Assembly (NCBI GenBank): GCA_032622095.1
Contig: CP136068.1
Coordinates: 159,295,465-159,359,464 of the forward strand
Direction of reading: 5' to 3'
From: Siphonodentalium dalli
Taxonomy: Eukaryota > Mollusca > Scaphopoda > Gadilida > Siphonodentaliidae
DNA length: 64,000 nt
The notes under the pieces were generated by a model. It worked only from the letters and a program-made list of their open reading frames with translations, was not told the DNA's origin and made no database searches. The position numbers were made by a program, and so were the translations under genes. Below, in pieces: positions 34,991 to 47,364 of this stretch. Each line of letters begins with the position of its first letter. The first letter of the stretch is position 1.

Positions 34991-35384
34991 ATAATAAGAC
35001 ATATTTCAAATAATACTGTTCATGTAAAATACGTGCATAATAAAATTGTTTCTTCGGGAGGAATGTTGACTGTTATCTGTTCTAACTCAAACTTCGAATT
35101 CCTATCTTTACAAAACACTTCCGCTTTAGACGTGTGCGTGTAATGCGCATACGTATGTGTATGCATGTAGCATGTTAAATATATCTGTAGCAATGAACTG
35201 ATTTTAATTATTGAAAACCGAGTCACCTTTCACGCTGAAATATTGTAGTTTTCAACTAATATTACCGATCACTACTGAGCATTAACGAGCATTACCGAGC
35301 TTTCCAGCTGCGCCGACCCAATAATTTCAAACAAAATGTTTGAACTCCGCAGAAATGTGACTATTTACTTCCTAATTCATGCCC

Positions 35385-35668
35385 AATCGGGATTAATCGT
35401 GACTAATCGGTTCTAATCGGGACTAATCAGGATGGATCTGGACGGACCGGGACTAATCGGGATAAATCGGAACTAATCGGGACTAATCAGGACGAATCTG
35501 GACGGACCGGGACTAATCGGGATGAATCGGAACTAATCGGGACTAATCAGGACGAATCTGGACGGACGGGACTAATCGGGATAAATCGGAACTAATCGGG
35601 ACTAATCAGGACGAATCTGGACGGACCGGGACTAATCGGGATGAATCGGATCTAATCGGGACGAATAT
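35385..35668 (+). repeat. Decamer array GGGACTAATC (copy 1)
   Basis: Ten-base units such as GGGACTAATC, GGGATAAATC, GGAACTAATC and GGACGAATCT are arranged in a higher-order period of about 60. The second copy is at 39013-39304 and has one more unit group at its left. Frames through it encode IGTNRDES-like repeats and are not considered genes. Confidence 0.9.
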
Positions 35669-35826
35669 TTACACAACATTGCTTTTGTGCAGTATTTCAT
35701 TATTAAAGAGTTTTTGATAATTATAATAAGAACAAAGTCAATTTATTTTCTCATCTACGCGTAAATGCACGCTGTTTTACAGACGTCTTATTTCGCATGC
35801 ACCAACTTTGAGGGCCTTGAGCACCG

Positions 35827-36310
35827 TTAACCCTTTCAGTGCCAGGTCCGATTTTTGTATCAAACCATATACCCTGTGCCAATACATTCTCTTATATATG
35901 CGAGTCGACAATAGGTCGCCTCGCATATATAAGAGAATGCATTGGCCTAACAATTGTTCCTCATTTGTTATTATTTTTTACAATTTTTTACAATTTTAAT
36001 AACTTTTTCTTATATTCTTTAACATACTTATTTTGTAGGTTTAGTGCCAGGGAATCTTACGTTTTTCATGGGCATCAACATTAATACTATGAATACTCGG
36101 TGATAGTTTTGAGTTATAACATGCCCCTAAGGTTTTATCCAGTTTGTTTTTAAATTCGCTATTGCATGCTTAAGCATACCCACACAAAAAATTCAACCCC
36201 AAAAAATAAAATCAAAATTGTTTTTTGTTTTTTTTGTTTTTAATTTTTTTGAACTCTACAGTCCGTAAATTAGGCCCGATGAGGTCGGCCCCTGGCACTG
36301 AAAGGGTTAA
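35827..36310. mobile_element. Type D TTAA MITE (copy 1)
   Basis: TTAA lies at both ends. Terminal repeats are AACCCTTTCAGTGCCAGG and CCTGGCACTGAAAGGGTT. After ATACCCTGTGCCAATACATT comes one complete hairpin core (35876-35946). The second core is missing, and poly-T/AT-rich text fills the right half. Confidence 0.85.
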
Positions 36311-36764
36311 ATCATAGCTTTTAAATCACTTCAGCAGAAACGTGAGATGAATCGTTAAATGAAGGAGAGTATGTCAGCCCAAAGGTGCATGTGTGAAACA
36401 TATAGTGTGCGCATATGTTGGTGAACCAAACTCAATATTGAGTACCAGTCACATTTCCCGCTGAACTATTATAGCTTTTAAATAATAGTACCGAAAATAC
36501 CAGCCACTTAGACCGTATAGTTTCAGAACACACAACCTTTGAATTCTGCACATATGTCACTATTTACGTTATGACTTGTTTTTGCCGACGAACTGACGGC
36601 ATTAATTCTGCCAATCAGAGGCGATTAATATAATTCACGTACTTATCAGAATGACGTTGCCTGCTGCTAATTGGATTATAAAATTAATAAAAATAACTGC
36701 TTTATTCCTTATTCCAATTCGATAAAACCAATCGAAGATCTCCACATCACGTTAACCCTGCCAT

Positions 36765-36842
36765 GCTAAATGGATTCTCTTAAATATGCGAGGCGACCTA
36801 TGGTCGACCAAAAAAATATATAAGAGAATTTATTGGCACAGG
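36765..36842. mobile_element. Single degenerate hairpin core
   Basis: TTAACCCTGCCATGC is followed by GGATTCTCTTAAATATGCGA, one arm with GGTCGACC, and TATTGGCACAGGG. It is duplicated at 40403-40480. It probably derives from a type E-like element. Confidence 0.55.
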
Positions 36843-37371
36843 GTATATCATAGCTACGGTTGCGCAGTTTTCTTAGTTTTGGCTATAGGGATATGCGTTG
36901 AGAGTATTTTCGAAACTGAGCTGGATGGTATATCCAGAATGAGTGACCGAAACAAAATTTCAAATATCAGGCAATTATAATATATGTGTCTCTTTGGAAG
37001 AATTCAAATTATTCTGTGATATCATTTGATCCATGTGGCTCATGTATGGATTGTCTGTGGTGTCCATGTAATTCGAACCTCGTCTTCGAAATGTTTGCTC
37101 TTTAATGAGGCGATGGACTTATGCGTTTCTGATATATCAATTAGTCATCTCCTCACACCTCAATGCTACATTATATATCCGAAATGAATGTGGTAACGGT
37201 GTTTTAAATTGAGTTATCATTCATATAGCTGTTAATTAAGGTGTTGACTACATCCGAAACAGATATCTTGGCATTTGGCATTATTGAGTACTCGTTAATT
37301 AAGGGCTTTGTCAACCCATTTCCCCCAAAATTTGATGGAGTAAAATAAAGGATTCTGTTCATTTATATTAG

Positions 37372-38543
37372 TAATCACAGTAACCAATACAATCGATGCT
37401 CCATTTTAAGAGTGTAATTCATGATGGGTTATTTTAGAAAAACAAAATGTGAACTTAAAAGAGGATTTAAAAATTATTATTTTTCGAACTCATATCCAAC
37501 AAACACAAGGTCCATATCTAAGAACAATATATGGGAATGTGTACTGAACACTATGAAGAATGATGAACAATAAAAATATATTCATATTTACCAAGCGTTC
37601 TTTGAAAAATTTACTCAGAACCACTTGTATACAACTGGTATATTTACTTGCTCAGTAATGCTGTTGAGAAGATGGCACTTCATGGGTAGATTAGAGGTCA
37701 CATTGTGTCCATTGCAGCTGGGATGTTATCTGCCAGTGTTCCAGACTGTGGCCAATGGACCATAAGGGATTATTCCATGATTGGTGACCTATTTAGTGGT
37801 TACAGGATGGTGTGCTAAATTGAAAATTAAGAAATTATATGATCAACGCTCACTGTCAGTAGTTAACCCTTTACCCAACAGAACGGCCCTGTGCCAATGC
37901 ATTCTCTTATATATGCGAGTCGACCATAGGTCGCCTCGCATATATAAGAGAATGCATTGGCTTAACACAAATTAAAAATGATAAAATTGTCAATGAACGT
38001 AGAAAACTATTATAAAAATTGTTAAAGAATTTGTGTTAGGCCAATGCATTCTCTTATATATGCGAGGCGACCTATGGTCGACTCGCATATATAAGAGAAT
38101 GCATTGGCACAGGGTATAACTGTAACTATCACAATGTGGGCAATGAGTCGGTTCCATTGATATCCATATTTGTATGGTTTTATTGAGACAGACCCAAGAT
38201 AATTTAGGCTGTTGAAGCTTCATTTTGGCGTTTCTGGGCGTTCTGTTGGGTAAAGGGTTAACCAAATGCTGCCAGCTCCCAGTCAGTCATGTTATTGGAA
38301 GTAAATATATCGTTTGTAAACAATGGTTCTAAGTAAATTTTTCAAAGAACACTTGGTAAATATGAATATATTTGTATTGTTCACCATTCTTCACAGTGTT
38401 CAGTACACATTGATTTTGTGTTTGTTGGATTTGGGTTCGAAAAAGTTATTTTTGAAAACCTCTATAAAGTTCACATTTTGTATTTCTAAGATAATCCATC
38501 ATGACTTATACTCTTAAATGGTGCACCAATGGGTTTGGTTGCT
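37372..38543. repeat. Inverted repeat pair around a MITE
   Basis: The segment 37372-37640 is matched in inverse by 38298-38543 (for example AACACAAGGTCCATATCTAA against ACATTGATTTTGTGTTTGTT, and TTTTTCAAAGAACACTTGGT against ACCAAGCGTTCTTTGAAAAA). The type A MITE at 37863 lies between the arms. The right arm ends exactly where copy 2 of the tandem unit begins. Confidence 0.7.
37863..38261. mobile_element. Complete type A TTAA MITE
   Basis: TTAA at both ends, AACCCTTTACCCAACA and its inverse, cores at 37893-37962 and 38041-38109, subterminal block at the right. In the second tandem copy only its first 65 bases remain (41501-41566). Confidence 0.88.
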
Positions 38544-39012
38544 GTGAATAAATAAATCCCCGAAATCTACATGTATACCGGAAGTTCAGAGAAGATATAC
38601 CACCATATTTAAACTGTTATAATAAGACATATTTCAAATAATACTGTTCATGTAAAATACGTGCATAATAAAATTGTTTCTTCGGGAGGAATGTTGACTG
38701 TTATCTGTTCTAACTCAAACTTCGAATTCCTATCTTTACAAAACACTTCCGCTTTAGACGTGTGCGTGTAATGCGCATACGTATGTGTATGCATGTAGCA
38801 TGTTAAATAAATCTGTAGCAATGAACTGATTTTAATTATTGAAAACCGAGTCACCTTTCACGCTGAAATATTGTAGTTTTCAACTAATATTACCGATCAC
38901 TACTGAGCATTAACGAGCATTACCGAGCTTTCCAGCTGCGCCGACCCAATAATTTCAAACAAAATGTTTGAACTCCGCAGAAATGTGACTATTTACTTCC
39001 TAATTCATGCCC

Positions 39013-39304
39013 AATCGGGATTAATCGTGACTAATCGGGACGAATCGGTTCTAATCGGGACTAATCAGGATGGATCTGGACGGATCGGGACTAATCGGGA
39101 TAAATCGGAACTAATCGGGACTAATCAGGACGAATCTGGACGGACCGGGACTAATCGGGATGAATCGGAACTAATCGGGACTAATCAGGACGAATCTGGA
39201 CGGACGGGACTAATCGGGATAAATCGGAACTAATCGGGACTAATCAGGACGAATCTGGACGGACCGGGACTAATCGGGATGAATCGGATCTAATCGGGAC
39301 GAAT
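39013..39304 (+). repeat. Decamer array GGGACTAATC (copy 2)
   Basis: As in copy 1, with an added GGGACGAATC unit near the start. It lies inside the second tandem copy. Confidence 0.9.
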
Positions 39305-39464
39305 ATTTACACAACATTGCTTTTGTGCAGTATTTCATTATTAAAGAGTTTTTGATAATTATAATAAGAACAAAGTCAATTTATTTTCTCATCTACGCGT
39401 AAATGCACGCTGTTTTACAGACGTCTTATTTCGCATGCACCAATTTTGAGGGCCTTGAGCACCG

Positions 39465-39948
39465 TTAACCCTTTCAGTGCCAGGTCCGATTTTTGTATCA
39501 AACCATATACCCTGTGCCAATACATTCTCTTATATATGCGAGTCGACAATAGGTCGCCTCGCATATATAAGAGAATGCATTGGCCTAACAATTGTTCCTC
39601 ATTTGTTATTATTTTTTACAATTTTTTACAATTTTAATAACTTTTTCTTATATTCTTTAACATACTTATTTTGTAGGTTTAGTGCCAGGGAATCTTACGT
39701 TTTTCATGGGCATCAACATTAATACTATGAATACTCGGTGATAGTTTTGAGTTATAACATGCCCCTAAGGTTTTATCCAGTTTGTTTTTAAATTCGCTAT
39801 TGCATGCTTAAGCATACCCACACAAAAAATTCAACCCCAAAAAATAAAATCAAAATTGTTTTTTGTTTTTTTTGTTTTTAATTTTTTTGAACTCTACAGT
39901 CCGTAAATTAGGCCCGATGAGGTCGGCCCCTGGCACTGAAAGGGTTAA
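39465..39948. mobile_element. Type D TTAA MITE (copy 2)
   Basis: Duplicate of the element at 35827-36310, carried along with the tandem unit. Confidence 0.88.
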
Positions 39949-42701
39949 ATCATAGCTTTTAAATCACTTCAGCAGAAACGTGAGATGAATCGTTAAATGA
40001 AGGAGAGTATGTCAGCCCAAAGGTGCATGTGTGAAACATATAGTGTGCGCATATGTTGGTGAACCAAACTCAATATTGAGTACCAGTCACATTTCCCGCT
40101 GAACTATTATAGCTTTTAAATAATAGTACCGAAAATACCAGCCACTTAGACCGTATAGTTTCAGAACACACAACCTTTGAATTCTGCACATATGTCACTA
40201 TTTACGTTATGACTTGTTTTTGCCGACGAACTGACGGCATTAATTCTGCCAATCAGAGGCGATGAATATAATTCACGTACTTATCAGAATGACGTTGCCT
40301 GCTGCTAATTGGATTATAAAATTAATAAAAATAACTGCTTTATTCCTTATTCCAATTCGATAAAACCAATCGAAGATCTCCACATCACGTTAACCCTGCC
40401 ATGCTAAATGGATTCTCTTAAATATGCGAGGCGACCTATGGTCGACCAAAAAAATATATAAGAGAATGTATTGGCACAGGGTATATCATAGCTACGGATG
40501 CGCAGTTTTCTTAGTTTTGGCTATAGGCATATGCGTTGAGAGTATTTTCGAAACTGAACTGGATGGTATATCCAGAATGAGTGACCGAAACAAAATTTCA
40601 AATATCAGGCAATTATAATATATGTGTCTCTTTGGAAGAATTCAAATTATTCTGTGATATCATTTGATCCATGTGGCTCATGTATGGATTGTCTGTGGTG
40701 TCCATGTAATTCGAACCTCGTCTTCGAAATGTTTGCTCTTTAATGAGGCGATGGACTTATGCGTTTCTGATATATCAATTAGTCATCTCCTCACACCTCA
40801 ATGCTACATTATATATCCGAAATGAATGTGGTAACGGTGTTTTAAATTGAGTTATCATTCATATAGCTGTTAATTAAGGTGTTGACTACATCCGAAACAG
40901 ATATCTTGGCATTTGGCATTATTGAGTACTCGTTAATTAAGGGCTTTGTCAACCCATTTCCCCCAAAATTTGATGGAGTAAAATAAAGGATTCTGTTCAT
41001 TTATATTAGTAATCACAGTAACCAATACAATCGATGCTCCATTTTAAGAGTGTAATTCATGATGGGTTATTTTAGAAAAACAAAATGTGAACTTAAAAGA
41101 GGATTTAAAAATTATTATTTTTCGAACTCATATCCAACAAACACAAGGTCCATATCTAAGAACAATATATGGGAATGTGTACTGAACACTATGAAGAATG
41201 CTGAACAATAAAAATATATTCATATTTACCAAGCGTTCTTTGAAAAATTTACTCAGAACCACTTGTATACAACTGGTATATTTACTTGCTCAGTAATGCT
41301 GTTGAGAAGATGGCACTTCATGGGTAGATTAGAGGTCACATTGTGTCCATTGTAGCTGGGATGTTATCTGCCAGTGTTCCAGACTGTGGCCAATGGACCA
41401 TAAGGGATTATTCCATGATTGGTGACCTATTTAGTGGTTACAGGATGGTGTGCTAAATTGAAAATTAAGAAATTATATGATCAACGCTCACTGTCAGTAG
41501 TTAACCCTTTACCCAACAGAACGGCCCTGTGCCAATGCATTCTCTTATATATGCGAGTCGACCATAGGCCTCTATAAGACCATTTTACAGATAGCGAGAA
41601 TGATGCATTGTGGGCCAGAAACTATCCAAACAAAGCCACGTGCTTTACGGCCGCATGCATTTACTATGGGGGATTTAGGGTGGGTCTATAAAACTAATTA
41701 TAACTTTGGTATCTGTCATAGTTTACGCGAGAAATTTTAAACACATTTCAGGGACAAGTACCCCTTCTAGAATGTTCAAAAACATTTCCAGTTGCTTGTC
41801 GTATTTTAATTGATTTTATACGATGAAATAATGCGAAAATTCAGAAAATTGCACTAATTTCTCAATATTTTGCGGTTTTAGTAAACGCCTGATAAAAGTC
41901 GTTCTATTGGGAATTTTTACACCAAATTTTCAGAGAATATAGAGTAAACACAGTACTATCGGAATATCATAAAGGAGTTCTGTGCATTTGGTATTAATTA
42001 ACCCTCAGACTGCCGAAGCTGCCGTCAATATATTCGTTTTTTCGTGTTCGACGAAAATGAAACTTGTCTGTTTAAAGGTCCCATTTTCGTGTCGAATGGT
42101 GATAGAATCTCCATTTGTCAAGTTCATGGATAAATTACATCACACTTAATCGGCTTATGTCCGCGGCCATAAACCTGTGTTTTTATAACAATTTATTTGA
42201 GACAAACTGTTGCGCGCATACGCAGCAGTGTGCGCTTATCAGTTGAAGTTAATAATCGTGAAGCCTGTGTAACAAATGTTCAAATACAACGGGGAAAAAA
42301 ATACGTAAAATAAATAGCGTGACCAATGAGCATTCACAAAACAATATACATCAGTTTTGAAAACGAGTGAAAATGATTATAAATGAAAACGCTCTTTGTC
42401 GTGTACCGGCGCTTTTGCGCAAGAAGGTTTTTAATGGACGCAATCATTGGATTTTGTTCTAGGCTAAAAAAAAAAAAACAATACAAAATGTGTTCAAACT
42501 TCCTCTTTTGAAAGTTGAAGTAAAACATCACGGGTGTTGTTACAGTCTATTGTGATTCTTTGGTGAGCACGCAGTGAACACAAGTCATACTTTGCCAAAT
42601 TCATGCCGTATATCACACATGTTTAGTTATACATGACACGTCGTCACTTTCGGTGAATTGTTGAAACACAAGTGAGAACATCCAACGGAAGTTTTATGGG
42701 G

Positions 42702-42709
42702 TATATAAA
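42702..42709 (+). promoter_or_regulatory. TATA box before the SAP-like remnant
   Basis: TATATAAA lies 20 bases before the first ATG of the remnant and is the clearest TATA element in the single-copy centre of the foldback. Confidence 0.4.
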
Positions 42710-42721
42710 ATAGAAGCATGC

Positions 42722-42856
42722 ATGGCCAGTTGATGTACAGACAGCGAACTAAAAACCTTCCTAAACGACCGTGGTGTTCCATCAACTAGACGAAAAAAAG
42801 ATGAGAAAGTGCAGCTAGCCGAGTTGGCACACAAACAGAAATTTCCAGTTATTTAG
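42722..42856 (+). pseudogene. SAP-like domain remnant
   Basis: From the ATG at 42722 the frame reads three residues, a TGA stop (42731), then 40 codons to a TAG at 42854. The codons after the first stop encode SELKTFLNDRGVPSTRRKK and a following QLAELAHKQ stretch. This has the leucine spacing and glycine turn of SAP-type DNA-binding helices, which are common at the N-terminus of invertebrate transposon-linked proteins. The internal stop and lack of a long continuation make it a dead gene start. The frame at 42904-43188 is in another phase and not recognised. Confidence 0.4.
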
Positions 42857-44669
42857 TCAGCAGATGATCAACAGAAAACGGTTAATACCAAAAAAAAGCG
42901 AAGTTGTTATGCCTGGAGTTTTTGTTGTCTCTTACTGAATGCTCAGATTCTACATACAACGAAGATGTGAAATTCAAGATTTTTCGCCAGATAGATCCAA
43001 AGAAATACTTTGTTGAAATCTCTTGCATCTCCATCTTAACACATCGATGTAGATTGAAAACGACATATTTGCGGTCATGTAATGAGAACATAAACGCTCT
43101 TTATTGGTTCCGTTTTATATGGTATAAAATGACCTTCCGAATTACTCGAAACTTGAAAGTTTTTTGTAGGAAATCAATAAACTTATAGTACATATCAAAT
43201 TAAATAATACTCACGTTTCTAGGTTACGTCGGTCATTATTGCAACCGAAAACTGCACAGCGATTTGAAGGCATTTTCAATTTATGATTTTGTAAGGGTAG
43301 TAGATGGGCACGAAGCGAAGTGATTTTGTTGAATGAGAGAAGAAGGGTGCGAAGCGCCCGGGATGGTCGAAAAGATCCGAGAGATATTCTCCTTCATCCC
43401 GGTGATTTTGTTCTCCAAACCAAGTCGCATATATAGCAGGCAGTGGCGGCATTTTCAGACAACTATTTAAGAAACCCTAGCATATGGATTAGGTTCAACA
43501 TGTCACAATAGACATGAAAGAGTATCACCTCGCCCTCTCACGTGCTTCAGTTGTCAGTTAAAACATGAAGTTTTTCATAAAACAGTTTCATTTTCGTGAA
43601 ACGCATGCGAAGAGAGAATTTATTGACGGCAGCTTCGGCAGTCTGAGGGGTAATTAATCCCAAATGCACGGAACTCCTTTACGATATTCCGATAGTACTG
43701 TGTTTACTCTATATTCTCCAAAAATTTGGTGTAAAAGTTCCCAATAGAACGACTTTTATCAGGCGTGTACTAAAACCGCAAAATATTGAGAATATTAAAA
43801 AACATCTTGCGCAAAAGCGCCGGTACACGATAAAGAGCGTTTTCATTTATAATCGTTTTTCAAAACTGATGTATATTGTTTTGTGAATGCTCATTGGTCA
43901 CGCCATTTATTTTACGTAGTTTTTTTCTGTTGTATTTGAACATTTGTTACACAGGCTTCACGATTATTAACTTCAACTGATTATTAAGCGCCGTATACGT
44001 CTGCTACGTATATGCGCGCAACAGTTGGTCTCAAATAAATTGTTATAAAAACACAGGTTTATGGCCGCGGACATAAGTCGATTAAGTGTGATGTAATTTA
44101 TCCATGAACTTGACAAATGGAGATTCTATCACCATTCGACACGAAAATGGGACCTTTAAACAGACAAGTTTCATTTTCGTCGAACACGAAAAAGCGAATT
44201 TATTGACGGCAGTTTCGGCAGTCTGAGGGTTAATTAATACCAAATGCACAGAACTCCTTGACGATATTCCGATAGTACTGTGTTTACTCTATATTCTCTG
44301 AAAATTTGGTGTAAAAATTCCCAATAGAACGACTTTTATCAGGCGTTTACTAAAACCGCAAAATATTGAGAAATTAGTGCAATTTTCTGAATTTTCGCAT
44401 TATTTCATCGTATAAAATCAATTAAAATACGACAAGCAACTGGAAATGTTTTTGAACATTCTAGAAGGGGTACATGTCCCTGATATGTGTTTAAAATTTC
44501 TCGCGTAAACTATGACAGATACCAAAGTTATAATTAGTTTTATAGACCCACCCTAAATCCCCCATAGTAAATGCATGCGGCCGTAAAGCACATGGCTTTG
44601 TTTGGATAGTTTCTGGCCCACAATGCAACAGTCAAAATGGTTATCTGTAAAATGGTCTATAGAGGCCTA

Positions 44670-44960
44670 CTAAATGAATGAAACAAATGATAAATAATGT
44701 AATAAATATAGCATGTGAAACAACCGTGAAGTAAAAGTTAATGCAACATACACATTGGTGGGTACGGCAGATAGGCAGGCTCATAGCCAACACTACTAAA
44801 CAAAGTTCTTTGAAGTTAAATTATAGCTGTAAATCAATGCACGTCTTCAGAATATCAATTGAGAACCATGCACAAATCTGGTCTCACCAAATAGCACCCT
44901 TTGGTGAACGTTCCAACAAAGTCAAATGTAATTTATATCGCCATGCGATACACTCCCGCC
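44670..44960. other. Gene-free stretch
   Basis: Between the foldback and the retrotransposon remnant. One plus-strand frame (44741-44995) overlaps the antisense of the retrotransposon and is not supported. Confidence 0.4.
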
Positions 44961-44970
44961 GCCTCGAAAC

Positions 44971-46221
44971 TCACTCTTGTTCTTCAACTGGATGAATGAG
45001 TATCAGTCGATGTGCCGATCGTTTCACTACGGTGTCCTTGCACCCCTTATATTCCGATCCTCCACCCTGTGCCTTGTATCTAACAGATACATCACGAACT
45101 CGTCCATCTCGTCCCGCTTCCGCTAAACACACTTCGGCAAGTCTGTATTGACCACGACTTAGTGAGCAATCGGGAATTAAAACAACATCTCCAACTTTCA
45201 AATCTCTTTCCAATGCATGCCATTTCTTCCGAATTATGAGAGTATGGAAGTAATCACGTTGCCATTTCTTCCAAAATGAATCAACGAGTTGTTGGATAAA
45301 TTTCCAGCGGATACGAAAGTCTGTGCTGTCTGACCATGCATCGGTGTGAACACGAGAGATGCTCTTCCTAGCAATAAATCGTTAGGACATAGGTATGAAC
45401 CATCATTGGGGTCACTTGTTTTTGTACCAATAGGTCTTTCGTTGACACAGTTTGCAACCTCGAATAGCATGGTTTGAAATTCCGAGAAAGTCAACACGTT
45501 ACAACCTACAGAACGTTCTAGACATCTCTTGATTGACTTTATCAAAGCTTCACTGCACCCATTTTCCCATGGTGCATCCGCAGACTTCGTAAATTCCCAC
45601 TCCAGACCCATCCTGCGACCATCAGCTTTAATTTTATCCCAATCCAGTCCCTGCGAAATCGTGTGTAGCTCCTTACTTGCAGCAACGAGCTGAGATCCCC
45701 TATCAGATATTATCTTTTTGGGGTACCCCCTCTGTGAAACAAACCGTCTGAGCACCATAAAAAAAACTGTCGGTATCGTAACCCTCGGCCAAATCAACAT
45801 AAACTGCACGACAAGCAAGGCAATTAAACATCACACCATAAGCTTTCTTATGTACTCGGCGCTTGACAGTCTCCTTAATGTCGAATGGACCGAAAAGATC
45901 CACGGCGCAGTACATGAAAGGGGGAGAAGGCTTTAGTCGATCCAATGGTAGAGATCCCATTCTTTGTCCAACAACATGTTTTTCTAAATGCCTACAAACA
46001 ATGCATCGCTTCTTTATTTGCTTTAGCAAGCGGTGTGCTCCTGGAATCCAGTACTTGCTTCTGAGTTTCGCTAGCGTTGTGTCAACGCCACAATGATTCT
46101 TCCTGTGCATACCCTCAAGTATAAGGATCACAAGCGGATGGTCAGAAGGTAACAAAGTGAATTCAGTTCTGTTCCACGTTCTTTTGATCCATTCTTGCAT
46201 TCTCGACCCAACAACGACCAA
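44971..46221 (-). pseudogene. BEL/Pao integrase and C-terminal domain
   Basis: An H-x3-H/C-x2-C zinc-binding region (GMHRKNH and CIVC) comes first. The catalytic core follows: one acidic residue in AVDLFGPF, one in SDRGSQLVA, and the glutamate in WENGCSEALI. Two frameshifts split the core and its C-terminal side. A last frame (45213-44971) holds the LKVGDVVLIPD domain seen in BEL/Pao elements and ends in a stop at 44971. Not functional as it stands. Confidence 0.85.
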
Positions 46222-46301
46222 ACCGTTTCAATTCTTCTCTGCTCCCAATTGCCGATATCGATATTCCCAGTTTTCAGGCAGATTACTTTGAATATGTTTT
46301 A

Positions 46302-47345
46302 TCAGTTCCAATTCCGCATGCTCAAGAACATCCACAGTGATGCGATAGTAAGCATTATTCTAACCACACGGATGAGATGATCCCAACTGTTATATTTGCC
46401 AAAATCAAATATGTTGAAATTAATGTTTCCGTGAGATATGACGGGAATGATGTCCACATTGCGTTGTGTGGTGTATACAGTAGTCACTCCCGTGTGTTCT
46501 GGGAGTGCTGATGTATCCAGTTCACAGTCCTTTCGAATAGGCCACTGTTCGATAGGCTTCGCGATGTAGTCAGGACCACAATGCCATCTCGTTCCAGTGC
46601 CCAATTTCTCGGGTTCGGTGCACCTGGTTGTCATATCACCGACATTGTCTTCGCTTGATACCCACCACCAGTCGGATGGGTCAGTCTTTGCTTGTATTTC
46701 AGCTACTCTCGTGGCAACAAATGTACCAAACCCATAGCTGGCCTTCTGTATTTGCGCCCGTACGATCGTAGAGTCTACAATATGGATGACTTGCGAGAAA
46801 TGCCATGTCATCTCCTTGATTAACTTTTCTCGAAGTCGAGAAGCAATCACAGCACCGCATAATTCAAGTCGGGGAATCGTGAGTTGTCTTAATGGGGCGA
46901 TCCGGTTCTTGGCCATGATGATGCGAGCTTCGAAGTTCCCTCCACCAATATCCCATCTGACGTACGCACAAGCCCCATATGCCAGCTTACTTCCATCCGA
47001 AAAAATAACCAGCATTGGATCCCCAACTGCATTGGTTGGCTTTAAACATCTATTGAATGAAATGTTCTCAATATCAAACATCTTGTCGAAAAATTCTACC
47101 CATTTGCTTCTACATTCTGGTGATACAGGCTCGTCCCATATCGAAATCCCAGAGGTAGTGTGTTCATGTTGCTCGATGGATAAATTTCGCATTAGGCATT
47201 TCGCTTCCAGTACAAACGGAGAGATGAGTCCAAGGGGTAAAAACAGTAGCAATTTGACTAAGCAACATTCTTCTGGTCAATGTTTCTGGTAAACAATGTG
47301 GGATATCCCGCTTCAGTAAATTTCTCCCACCTCGCACGCCTCTGG
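46302..47345 (-). pseudogene. BEL/Pao reverse transcriptase tail and RNase H
   Basis: The first residues carry the conserved LTRRMLLSQ entry, then the frame changes and continues through a PLGLISPF block, which is the usual end of BEL/Pao reverse transcriptase. RNase H follows, with acidic residues visible in FSDGSKLAYGA, LELCGAV and HIVDST. The final part drifts after WDHLIRV, where the frame is lost. The palm domain with the polymerase motif is absent. Confidence 0.8.
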
Positions 47346-47364
47346 CTTTCTTTGAGAAATTAAG

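Larger units (their letters stand above)
34917..38544. repeat. Tandem duplication, copy 1 (3628 bp)
   Basis: The unit starts TGAATAAATAAATCCCC and is repeated from 38545 with only scattered substitutions and one extra decamer in the GGACTAATC array. It contains a type D MITE, a type E-like core, an inverted repeat pair and a type A MITE. No convincing gene lies in it. Confidence 0.92.
38545..41568. repeat. Tandem duplication, copy 2, cut by the foldback element
   Basis: It matches copy 1 from 34917 to 37930 at an offset of 3628, then 3638 after the extra decamer unit. It stops inside the left hairpin of the type A MITE, where the foldback element begins. Differences seen are single substitutions, for example near 38810 and 41198. 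Confidence 0.92.
41998..44233. mobile_element. Nested TTAA element with long arms
   Basis: TTAA lies at both ends. The terminal sequence is CCCTCAGACTGCCGAAGCTG and inverse, and the arms extend to about 430 bases (42002-42430 against 43800-44229). A third copy of the terminal repeat, followed by about 150 bases of the outer arm, lies inside at 43619-43800. One intact-length element may be 41998-43653, with the rest added by rearrangement. TTAA plus a CCC start suggests a piggyBac relative. No transposase core was recognised. Confidence 0.65.
41567..44667. mobile_element. Foldback element, 3.1 kb
   Basis: The ends are GGCCTCTATAAGACC and its inverse, flanked by TA. The outer arms (41567-41997 and 44234-44667) are near-perfect inverted repeats of about 430 bases. 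The centre of this hairpin is ATTAATTAAT, and a second TTAA-flanked element is inserted exactly there. The element sits in a truncated type A MITE. The text right of it (from 44670) does not continue that MITE, so a deletion accompanied or followed the insertion. Confidence 0.8.
44971..47345 (-). mobile_element. BEL/Pao LTR retrotransposon fragment
   Basis: Only the 3' part of pol remains: the last piece of reverse transcriptase, RNase H, integrase and the C-terminal domain typical of BEL/Pao. No LTRs, gag or protease were seen. At least four frameshifts break it (near 47235, 46300, 45790 and 45310). It lies immediately before the duplicated block that carries peptide gene 5, so its higher-coordinate edge (about 47345-47365) coincides with the block border. 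Confidence 0.85.

Noticed and set aside
38964-39233. Open frame of 89 aa with IGTNRDES repeats
   Set aside because: It is the decamer array read in one frame. The copy at 35385 is not open in the same way, so it is not conserved as protein.
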